From contig JBGMQN010000096.1 in NCBI GenBank assembly GCA_048054495.1, positions 1 through 47,836 of the forward strand: 47,836 nt of DNA, written 5' to 3'. This document shows, piece after piece, positions 40,980-47,836 of the stretch. The DNA is from JADFRG01 sp048054495. Lineage in GTDB: Bacteria > Chloroflexota > Anaerolineae > Anaerolineales > E44-bin32. Numbering within the stretch: position 1 is the stretch's first letter; each line of letters starts with the position of its first letter. The translations under genes were made by a program, and so were the position numbers. The notes beneath the pieces are model-generated. The model searched no databases and was not told the DNA's origin. It was given only the letters and a program-made list of their open reading frames with translations.

Positions 40980-41801
40980 TCACTGCACAAGCAGCACCGG
41001 ACACTCGAACTCATCGAGTGCTTCCGGTAGGCTCTTCCCCTCAAGCAGGGGGCTCTCCCCCGGCAGGATGACAATACACTCTTCCTGGGTACGCACCATG
41101 TCCGCCAATTCCTTCGCGTCAGCCCGCACCAGCCAACGGTAGCGCGCCTCCAGTCCCATCAAGTTCAATTTCGCCGCAACTTCACTTTGCAGCTCTTTGG
41201 CTTCCGCTTCGTCTCCAGCCACGATGCCAACCGCCAGATACCCGCCGATGCTTATCGCAGTATCCAGCGCCCGTTGAGATCGATCGGATCCATCGTAGAC
41301 GATCATCAGCGTGGGCAGCAGCCGCGCTCCTCGCTCGATAACCAATGTGCGTTTGGGCCCGGCAGCGACCACCGCACGGGCCGTCGAGCCCAGCCTGCGC
41401 TTTCCCGACCAACCCGCCCGTCCCAGGATAAACAGGTCCGCCTCGGCTGCGGCTTGAAGCAGCACGGTCTCGATCGAACCACGCGCGACGGTGAATGACC
41501 ATCGAACTTGAGTGCGGCCGGCTGCCAGCGCCATCGCCTGCGCGGCACGGGCAGCCTGGCCGCGCAATTGACTCGCCATGCGACGCTCGTCTAATCGACG
41601 GGACCGCGCGGAAGTCCCACCGACTTCCAGCACTGCCGGTAGGGCCGCCAGCCGAATTAGATTAATGTCCTCCACATATAGACCGTCCAACTCGGCCCCC
41701 AGGCTGGCGGCGAGCTCAGCCGCCGCTTCCAGTGCTGCCAGGCTCTGAGGAGAGGCGTCAATAGCAACGAGAATGCGCCGAATTTCTTGGGGGTCGCTCA
41801 C
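40980..41801 (-). CDS. Universal stress protein family protein
   Basis: 273 residues. The first domain is UspA-like: RRILVAIDASPQSLAALEAAAELAASLGAELDGLYVED, and ILGRAGWSGKRRLGSTARAVVAAGPKRTLVI, which includes a GxxG-x-GS/T-type ATP-binding loop. The second half (LMIVYDGSDRSQRALDTAISIGGYL to ECPVLLVQ) is a shorter second Usp-like repeat lacking the nucleotide loop. The ATG overlaps the stop of the Lon-like gene (ATGA), so it probably serves the same stress response. The ligand is unknown. Confidence 0.85.
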   Translation of the reverse strand: MSDPQEIRRILVAIDASPQSLAALEAAAELAASLGAELDGLYVEDINLIRLAALPAVLEVGGTSARSRRLDERRMASQLRGQAARAAQAMALAAGRTQVRWSFTVARGSIETVLLQAAAEADLFILGRAGWSGKRRLGSTARAVVAAGPKRTLVIERGARLLPTLMIVYDGSDRSQRALDTAISIGGYLAVGIVAGDEAEAKELQSEVAAKLNLMGLEARYRWLVRADAKELADMVRTQEECIVILPGESPLLEGKSLPEALDEFECPVLLVQ

Positions 41802-44290
41802 GACTCGCTACCACCTTCATTCTTTTCTTCGCCGCTTTTGTCCTCCGCCTGGTCACCTTCGCTGTCTTCATCCTGTTGTGCTTTGCCGCTCTCTGCTTCA
41901 TCGGCAAATCCAGCCAGCCGTGCCCGGACTTTGCCGTTGACGGTGTTCTCTGGGTAGCTTCCCTCTTCATCCGGTTCGCCCGCGGGCATGTCGGTCAGCA
42001 GCTCGATGCCTTGGTCGATGGTTTCAATCGGGTACACATGAAACTTGCCTTCTGCCACGGCCTGCACGACATCCTCGCGCAGCATCAGGTGCTGCACATT
42101 GGAGTCTGGGATTAATACTCCGTGCTTGCCATCCAGACCGCGTGTCTGGCAGATATCAAAGAAGCCTTCGATCTTTTCGTTCACGCCACCGATGGCCTGC
42201 ACCCTCCCGTACTGGTCGACGGATCCGGTTACTGCCAGCGATTGCTTAACCGGCAAATCGGCAAGCGAAGAAAGCAAGGAGTAAAGCTCGGCGGAGGAAG
42301 CGCTGTCCCCCTCGATGCCGCCATACGACTGCTCAAACACCAGACTTGCGCTCAGCGAGAGCTGGCGGTCCACCGAGTAACGTGCTCCTAGAAATGAGCT
42401 CAAGATGAGCACACCCTTGGAGTGGATCGGGCCTCCGAGCTCAACTTCCCGCTCGATGTCCAGGACCTCACCCTTGCCCATTCGAACTCGGGCGGTAATG
42501 CGGCTAGGTCGGCCGAAGGCAAAATCGCCGAACTGATATACCGAAAGGCCATTCACTTGGCCCACCTGTGTGCCCGCGGTGTCAATCAACACCGTCTTTC
42601 GGTGGATCTGTTCCTGAAAACGTTCACGGATCCGATCTGAACGATAGATCTGAGCATCGATGGCCTTCGAGACCTCTTCCGTGGTCACGATCTCACGACC
42701 CGATTCCCCTGCCCAGTAATTGGCCTCGCGCATCAGGTCGGTGATGTGGTTCATCTGGATCGACAGCTTCCTTCCGTCCGAGACGATGCGTGAACTGTGT
42801 TCAATGACCCGCGCCACCCCTCCCGGGTCAAGCGGCCGAAGATCATGCACGGTGGCGAGGCTGCCGATCAATCGTGCATAGAGCATTTGCGATTCTGAGT
42901 CGCGATCCATCTGATCATCGAAATCCGAGGCCACCCGGAACAGCTCGCGAGATTCCGGGTCGTTCTCCATGAGCAGGTAGTAGAGCAGCGGCTCCCCCAG
43001 GAGCGCAACTTTCGCTTTCAATGGAATTGGTTCGGGATCCAGAGTGACGGTGCTGACAAAGCTCTGGACTTGTCCGGGCGTCTCCATCCTGAGCTGCTCC
43101 GATCGCAGGGCGCGTTTCAGCCCCTCCCACGCAAATGGCTCCTGGAAGAGCTTGCGGGCATCCAGGATCAAGTATCCGCCGTTTGCCCGATGCAGTGCAC
43201 CCGGCTTGATCAAATTGAAGTCTGTAATCAGCGCACCCATTTGGGTCGTATGCTCGATACGCCCCAATAAGTTCTGGAAAGTGGGATTGTCTTCGTAGAC
43301 CACGGGTGCGCCTTCCGAAGATCCGTGATCGACAAGCAAGTTGACCCAATAGCGCCGCAGCGTAGAGCGAGCGCCTCCTGCTGCCAGAGCCGCAAGCGGT
43401 CCGCTGGAGGAGGGTCGGTCCGAAATCTGAGATGGAGCGCCCTCATCGGTGATCTCCCGCACGTGTCTAACGACATCCAGCTGGACCGCCTCCAGATGTT
43501 CTACTACCCGTTCAACTTCCGCGTACTTCTCCACAAGTTGCCGGATCAATCCCCCAACCGCGATATCTGCCATCTCCCGGTTCAGGTCCGTGATTTGCTC
43601 CCTTAGTTCGCGCTGCCAGCCCGGGACGTTCATTAGCATCTTTTCGAGTTCTTCTTGCAGATCGGTGATGTCCTTCTCGAGCTTTTTACGCTGCTCGGGT
43701 GGCATGCCTTGGAATTCCTCCGGCGATATGACCTCACCTTCGCGGACCGGGGCAATAGCCAGCCCGGCAGGAGTACGGAGCACGGCCAATCCCTTCTGCT
43801 CCGCCTGCGCCCGTAGTTCTCCCAGGGCAGCTTCCTGTCGCTCATTGAGCGCTTCCTGCACCTCCTGCATTCGGTTTCGATATTCTTCGCTTTCGAAGGT
43901 GATCGGGAGCACGTTCTGCAGGTCATCCACAAACTGCCCCATATCGCGCTTGAACTCACTGCCCTTCCCGGCAGGCAACTCAAGTGCCCTCGGCTTGTGA
44001 GGCTGCTCGAAGTTTTGCACATAGCACCAATCGGACGGCACGCGCTCACCCGCAGCCGCGGCTTCGAATGTCTTTCGAACGAGGTTTTCCTTGCCGATTC
44101 CTTCGGGTCCGAAGGCGAATATGTTGTAGCCCTTTTGGCGAATCCCCACTCCAAACTCCAAGGCCTCGATGGCTCGCGGCTGGCCAATGAAGTCCGTGAG
44201 GTGCTCGAGGTCCTCAGTTGTTTTGAAATCGAATTGGGCTGGATCGCACCGCTGACACAGTTGCGCCGGCTCCAGGGCTTTAACTGGCAT
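41798..44290 (-). CDS. Lon-family ATP-dependent protease-like protein (AAA_32 / S16)
   Basis: 830 residues. The N-terminus has CQRC (Cys12, Cys15) and an AAA-like segment GYNIFAFGPEGIGKENLV, where the Walker A Thr/Ser is replaced by Glu (GPEGIGKE). A coiled-coil insert follows at about residues 120-290. The middle has YGFL-type blocks typical of AAA_32 proteins, such as GALHRANGGYLILDARKLFQEPFAWEGLKRAL. The C-terminal S16 domain has the catalytic Ser663 in EGDSASSAELYSLLSSLADLPV and Lys706 in GGVNEKIEGF, 43 residues apart as in Lon. The last ~60 residues are very acidic. It precedes a Usp gene and follows rpoD after a 137-nt gap. Confidence 0.88.
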   Translation of the reverse strand: MPVKALEPAQLCQRCDPAQFDFKTTEDLEHLTDFIGQPRAIEALEFGVGIRQKGYNIFAFGPEGIGKENLVRKTFEAAAAGERVPSDWCYVQNFEQPHKPRALELPAGKGSEFKRDMGQFVDDLQNVLPITFESEEYRNRMQEVQEALNERQEAALGELRAQAEQKGLAVLRTPAGLAIAPVREGEVISPEEFQGMPPEQRKKLEKDITDLQEELEKMLMNVPGWQRELREQITDLNREMADIAVGGLIRQLVEKYAEVERVVEHLEAVQLDVVRHVREITDEGAPSQISDRPSSSGPLAALAAGGARSTLRRYWVNLLVDHGSSEGAPVVYEDNPTFQNLLGRIEHTTQMGALITDFNLIKPGALHRANGGYLILDARKLFQEPFAWEGLKRALRSEQLRMETPGQVQSFVSTVTLDPEPIPLKAKVALLGEPLLYYLLMENDPESRELFRVASDFDDQMDRDSESQMLYARLIGSLATVHDLRPLDPGGVARVIEHSSRIVSDGRKLSIQMNHITDLMREANYWAGESGREIVTTEEVSKAIDAQIYRSDRIRERFQEQIHRKTVLIDTAGTQVGQVNGLSVYQFGDFAFGRPSRITARVRMGKGEVLDIEREVELGGPIHSKGVLILSSFLGARYSVDRQLSLSASLVFEQSYGGIEGDSASSAELYSLLSSLADLPVKQSLAVTGSVDQYGRVQAIGGVNEKIEGFFDICQTRGLDGKHGVLIPDSNVQHLMLREDVVQAVAEGKFHVYPIETIDQGIELLTDMPAGEPDEEGSYPENTVNGKVRARLAGFADEAESGKAQQDEDSEGDQAEDKSGEEKNEGGSES

Positions 44291-44341
44291 GCCTAAGTCC
44301 TCCGGTTTGAATTGGTTAGTGTACGGTGATTCTAAGGCAAA

Positions 44342-44371
44342 CCCCGAGGCCTCGGGGGAGGCTAGCCTCCC
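44342..44371 (-). terminator. Two adjacent 16-nt palindromes after rpoD
   Basis: CCCCGAGGCCTCGGGG (44342-44357) and GGGAGGCTAGCCTCCC (44356-44371) are both perfect palindromes and overlap by two bases. Each can make a short hairpin with a 4-nt loop. On the minus strand the second is followed by TTTGCCTTAG, a poor U-tract, so termination of rpoD is possible but not sure. TAGAAT and TACACT just downstream could be -10 boxes of the Lon-like gene. Confidence 0.4.
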
Positions 44372-44427
44372 TGGGGGAGGTCCAGCTGCGCCAGAAGGAT
44401 GAACACTATGGCTAGAAGAGTCTTAGA

Positions 44428-45972
44428 CTAGGAAAGATAATCGCGGAGATGGCGACTGCGGGTTGGGTGACGAAGCTTGCGCAGGGCTTTGGCTTCAATC
44501 TGCCGAATGCGCTCGCGTGTAACCTGGAAGTATCTTCCGACCTCTTCGAGAGTATAGTCTTTTCCATCTCTGAGCCCGAAGCGCATTTCCAAAACCTGCC
44601 GCTCGCGTTCGGTCAGAACGGAGAGTGCATTTCGCACTTGCTCTTTTAGAAGCTGCTTGGTGGCTTCATCAACAGGCTGAGGCATTGTTTCGTCCTCAAT
44701 AAAATCTGCCAGTTGGCTTGAATCCTCCGATCCAACCGGCGTCTCGAGGGACATCGGCTCCTGCGCGATGCGGATGATCTTTCGAACTTTATCTGCACCG
44801 CGCCTCAGCTTTTGCTCCAGCATTGGATCGAGCGGCTGCTCAGCCGAGTATGCCTGCCTTATCGCAGCAGCATCTTCAGGCTCTAGTATGTCGAGTTCCA
44901 GCGCGAGTTCTTCTGAATTGGGTTCCCTTCCCAACTCCTGAACCATCCTCCGTTGCACCCTCATTAGCCGATTGATGGTCTCGACCATATGCACCGGAAT
45001 GCGGATAGTGCGCGCCTGGTCAGCGATGGCGCGGCTGATCGCCTGTCGAATCCACCAGGTGGCATAAGTGCTAAATTTATAGCCCTTCGCGGGATCGAAC
45101 TTTTCCACCGCGCGCAGGAGTCCGATGTTTCCCTCCTGGATAAGATCCAGGAAGGCGATCCCTCTCCCCATGTAGCGCTTGGCTACGCTGACCACCAGCC
45201 TGAGATTGGCCCGGATGAGCGCTTTTTGCGCTTCATCTGAAAGCGCCGCCAAATCAGCATGTTCAGCTTCCAGTTCTTCCTGCTCTGGTAACCAGCCTGC
45301 GTAGGTTCGTTTGGTCGGGAGCCCTTTGACCTTGCCCATCCGCCCATGGAGCTTAGCTTGAAGCTCCCTAGGCATAACGTAGAGCCCCTGCATGGCTTCG
45401 AGCGCCGTTCTTGCCACCCCTTCCCAGGCTGGATCGGTTCCCCAGAGGCCATTATCCAACCAGCTGCGGATGTATGAACGAGGCTCTGCTCGCCAACTAC
45501 TCCTCAAATGAATCGATTCTTCGAGCAAAGAAGATAGTTCCGGCTCGGGTTCTTTAATGCGCTTTGCATCTTCGAGCAAGCGTTTCCAAGATGTTCGAAG
45601 GTCATCGAACTGGTCAAGGTGCGCCTCAAGCAATGAACCTTCGCCCGACTTCTTCCCGCGCCCCAGCCGCAAACCATCCATTCTTTGTAGGGCAGCCATT
45701 CGGACCGCCAGCCAGAGCTCCTGATCCGACGTGAGCAGCCTGACTCGCCCAATCTCCTTGAGGTAGAGTCGGACAGGATCGTCTCCGGAGTCGGCCGGCA
45801 GCGATAGCGGCCCCGTCTCTGGCAAGTCGGCGAGAACCTGCGTAGCTTCGTCCTTGCTGTCCCCGTTGAAATCGGGCTCGACATCCACCGTCTTGCCCTC
45901 AACCACGTCTACGGGTTCTGGAGCAAGATCGTTGGATTGCGTGTTGGGTTTTGCGTTTTTTGCCTTTGCCAT
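44428..45972 (-). CDS. rpoD: Primary sigma factor (RpoD/SigA, sigma-70 group 1)
   Basis: 514 residues. Region 1.2 starts at about residue 63 (DDPVRLYLKEIGRVRLLTSDQE). Residues about 100-245 are a long non-conserved insert between regions 1.2 and 2. Region 2 is at about 250-320: ANLRLVVSVAKRYMGRGIAFLDLIQEGNIGLLRAVEKFDPAKGYKFSTYATWWIRQAISRAI, the -10-recognition part. Region 3 follows, and region 4 ends the protein: LTERERQVLEMRFGL, and VGRYFQVTRERIRQIEAKALRKLR for the -35. The N-terminal 60 residues are low-complexity and acidic. It lies 6 nt after dnaG, as in the dnaG-rpoD arrangement of many bacteria. Confidence 0.96.
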   Translation of the reverse strand: MAKAKNAKPNTQSNDLAPEPVDVVEGKTVDVEPDFNGDSKDEATQVLADLPETGPLSLPADSGDDPVRLYLKEIGRVRLLTSDQELWLAVRMAALQRMDGLRLGRGKKSGEGSLLEAHLDQFDDLRTSWKRLLEDAKRIKEPEPELSSLLEESIHLRSSWRAEPRSYIRSWLDNGLWGTDPAWEGVARTALEAMQGLYVMPRELQAKLHGRMGKVKGLPTKRTYAGWLPEQEELEAEHADLAALSDEAQKALIRANLRLVVSVAKRYMGRGIAFLDLIQEGNIGLLRAVEKFDPAKGYKFSTYATWWIRQAISRAIADQARTIRIPVHMVETINRLMRVQRRMVQELGREPNSEELALELDILEPEDAAAIRQAYSAEQPLDPMLEQKLRRGADKVRKIIRIAQEPMSLETPVGSEDSSQLADFIEDETMPQPVDEATKQLLKEQVRNALSVLTERERQVLEMRFGLRDGKDYTLEEVGRYFQVTRERIRQIEAKALRKLRHPTRSRHLRDYLS

Positions 45973-45978
45973 ACCGTC

Positions 45979-47835
45979 TTATTTCCGCCCTGCCAGGGCC
46001 ACGTCGAGCCGACGCTTCTGCGTTACTAGATTCTGGGCTTGCTGCGCCAAATTGACCATCTGCTGCGCATCCGATTCGAGCTCCTGCACGGCCTGTTGCT
46101 GGAAGCTTAGTTGCTCCAACAATCCCTCTACGCGGCGCATGCGCAGGCGGAAAAAATCTGCAGAAATTGCATTGGCTACCTTTGGCCGAGCGAAGTCTAC
46201 TTCCTCTGCCTTGCTGGCGAAAGCGACCGCCTGGGCGAGCGTCGTTCCCTCCAGCAACGTCTTCCAGCGTTCGGTCGGGTCCTCGTCGACCTGGCCGAGA
46301 GAGGTTTGCACGGCCTTGAAAATCGCCTGAGAGTCGGCGCTCATGAAGTCCTGGTCCGACAAGCCCTCCAGCTCCAACGCATGTAGTTGACCGTCAATCC
46401 AAAAGGTCAGCTCTGGATCTCGCAGTAGCAGCCCCAGGCAGAAACCCTCGGTGGCCGCCTGATCCGGAGGTGGAACATCCTGAGCCGCTTCCCCGGTTCG
46501 GACTGTGCGTTCCGGACGCCATCCCATCATCGCGCGTTCATCCACTTTCAGGCGGCGTGCGAGTCCCTGACGGTAGGCTTCCCGCTCAACAGGATCCGGC
46601 ACATCCTCGATAAGCGGTAGGATCTGCCGAGCGATTGCAGCCTTGTCTTTAGCATCCTGCGTATGGCGCTTATCAATCAGCACGTCCATCACGTACTCAA
46701 CAACGGGGGTCGCCTTCTGAAGCAAGTCACTCCACGCATCGGGATCCTCCAACACGACCTCATCCGGGTCCTTCCCATCCGGCAATCCCACAATCCGGAT
46801 TTCCGCATTCAGGCGACCCTCGTAGCGCACAAGCCCGCGCGCGTCAAAGACCGGATCGGGATCGCGGTCGAGAGCTTCCCGAGCGACGCTAAGCCCCCGC
46901 AGCGTAGCCTGATTTCCGGCCGCATCTGCGTCAAGCGCCAGGACGATGTTGCGGCTGTAACGCTTGAGGGTACGTAGTTGATCCGCAGTCAGCGCGGTTC
47001 CCATAGGCGAAACCGCATTTTTGTGGCCGGCTTGATGCAAGGCGATCACATCTAAATACCCCTCCACCACCACTGCCTGGTCTGCAGTCCGGATGGCCTT
47101 GCGTGCCAGGTCCAGCCCATACAGAAGTCGCCCTTTGTCAAACAACACGGTCTGCGGTGAGTTGATGAACTTCGGTTGATCTTTCGGATCGAACACGCGG
47201 GCACCAAATCCTGACATATGGCCGCGCGTGTCACGAATCGGGATCATGATCCGGTTACGGAAGCGGTCGTAATATCCTCCGCTTTTCCGCTCCACGATCA
47301 ACCCCGCCTCGAGCAGCTCAGCCTGCTCATGCCCCTTATCCAGCAAAAAAGACTGGAGCGTGTCCCAGGAATCCATGGCATAACCAATCCCGAAGCTCTC
47401 CAGAGTCTCGGTCGAGAAACCTCGATCATGCAGGTACTCCAAGACCGGCTCGCTGTGCAGGAGGTTGTTCCGATAGAACGTAACCGCCGATTCAAGCAGC
47501 GCACGCAAGCCCTTCTGCGTCTCCTCCTGCGCTTCCTGCGCGGGGGTTCGAGGTCGGAGTTCAACCCCTGCTCGCTCCGCTAGATGCTGGAGGGCTTGTG
47601 GGAAGTCCCAGCCTTCCACCTTCATCACATACTTGTAGACGTCTCCACCCTCGTTGCATGCTCCGAAGCAGCGCCAAGTCCCCGTGTCGGGAAACACGAC
47701 GAATGCCGGCGTCCGTGTGTTGGCATGAAAGGGGCAGAAGCCGGTAAAGTTCTTGCCGGATTTCTTCAGCTGCACCGATTCGCCGATCAGTGCGGCGATG
47801 TCGATCCGGTCCTTTACTTCCTCTACAACAGTCAT
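45979..47835 (-). CDS. dnaG: DNA primase
   Basis: Makes RNA primers at the replication fork. 618 residues, complete; its ATG is one base from the window end. The N-terminal zinc domain is CPFHANTRTPAFVV with a second knuckle CFGAC (C-x3-C, one residue more than the usual CxxC). The RNA-polymerase domain has VEYL-type blocks and RIMIPIRDTRGHMSGFGARV. The TOPRIM fold shows VVVEGYLDVIALHQAG (metal Glu) and IVLALDADAAGNQATLRG (Asp-x-Asp). The C-terminal ~150 residues are the helicase-binding region. It is followed after 6 nt by rpoD. Confidence 0.96.
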   Translation of the reverse strand: MTVVEEVKDRIDIAALIGESVQLKKSGKNFTGFCPFHANTRTPAFVVFPDTGTWRCFGACNEGGDVYKYVMKVEGWDFPQALQHLAERAGVELRPRTPAQEAQEETQKGLRALLESAVTFYRNNLLHSEPVLEYLHDRGFSTETLESFGIGYAMDSWDTLQSFLLDKGHEQAELLEAGLIVERKSGGYYDRFRNRIMIPIRDTRGHMSGFGARVFDPKDQPKFINSPQTVLFDKGRLLYGLDLARKAIRTADQAVVVEGYLDVIALHQAGHKNAVSPMGTALTADQLRTLKRYSRNIVLALDADAAGNQATLRGLSVAREALDRDPDPVFDARGLVRYEGRLNAEIRIVGLPDGKDPDEVVLEDPDAWSDLLQKATPVVEYVMDVLIDKRHTQDAKDKAAIARQILPLIEDVPDPVEREAYRQGLARRLKVDERAMMGWRPERTVRTGEAAQDVPPPDQAATEGFCLGLLLRDPELTFWIDGQLHALELEGLSDQDFMSADSQAIFKAVQTSLGQVDEDPTERWKTLLEGTTLAQAVAFASKAEEVDFARPKVANAISADFFRLRMRRVEGLLEQLSFQQQAVQELESDAQQMVNLAQQAQNLVTQKRRLDVALAGRK

Positions 47836-47836
47836 T

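Overview
The window reads as a chromosomal segment of a bacterium of moderate to high GC, most likely a Chloroflexota member (Anaerolineae-like). The inference rests on several co-occurring traits: a complete 14-gene nuoA-N cluster, a luciferase-like F420-type oxidoreductase, several TPR proteins with an N-terminal anchor and Pro/Thr-rich linkers, a membrane-bound SARP/BTAD regulator, a primary sigma factor with a long insert, and an HrcA/CIRCE-controlled groESL. No rRNA, tRNA, IS element, phage gene or CRISPR array was seen. Two 100-base N runs (4013-4112 and 18665-18764) are scaffold gaps, and both fall in tandem repeats.

Layout. 1-5088 (minus): the translation and envelope operon rpsB-tsf-pyrH-frr-uppS-cdsA, followed by a broken glpX start at the window edge. 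5208-9577 (minus): acpS, a non-catalytic plus catalytic M16 peptidase pair and a UDP-glucose dehydrogenase-type enzyme, mostly joined by ATGA overlaps. 9694-12816 (plus): nitroreductase, MFS transporter, hutI and a 58-residue membrane protein. 12940-14904 (minus): groES-groEL behind a textbook promoter and CIRCE. 15120-18664: three TPR proteins, two minus and one plus. 18929-20677 (plus): a small membrane protein, RNase Z and an FmdB-type zinc ribbon. 20804-24047 (minus): a three-gene cassette described below. 24275-39019 (minus): acylphosphatase and the whole complex I operon. 39222-40924 (plus): an HD-domain protein and an LLM oxidoreductase. 40980-47835 (minus): universal stress protein, Lon-like protease, rpoD and dnaG.

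The most novel item is the cassette at 20804-24047. It encodes a SARP-type DNA-binding protein fused to HEAT-like repeats and a multi-pass membrane domain, then a 75-residue protein ending in Phe-Trp-Trp-Trp with a strong Shine-Dalgarno, then a class I isoprenoid-synthase-like protein with degenerate and intact Asp-rich motifs. The arrangement recalls the Bacillus ComQ (prenyltransferase) / ComX (tryptophan-prenylated peptide) / membrane receptor logic, but with a one-component membrane transcription factor in place of ComP/ComA. This is an inference from architecture, not a demonstrated homology.

Other notable features are a three-copy 86-bp tandem repeat of the nuoC 3' end between nuoC and nuoD, an acidic 18-residue repeat tail on ribosomal protein S2, a probable attenuator between tsf and pyrH, a recurring GGTANNAT promoter element that in two cases implies leaderless mRNAs, and a frameshifted zinc-ribbon gene remnant upstream of the SARP gene.
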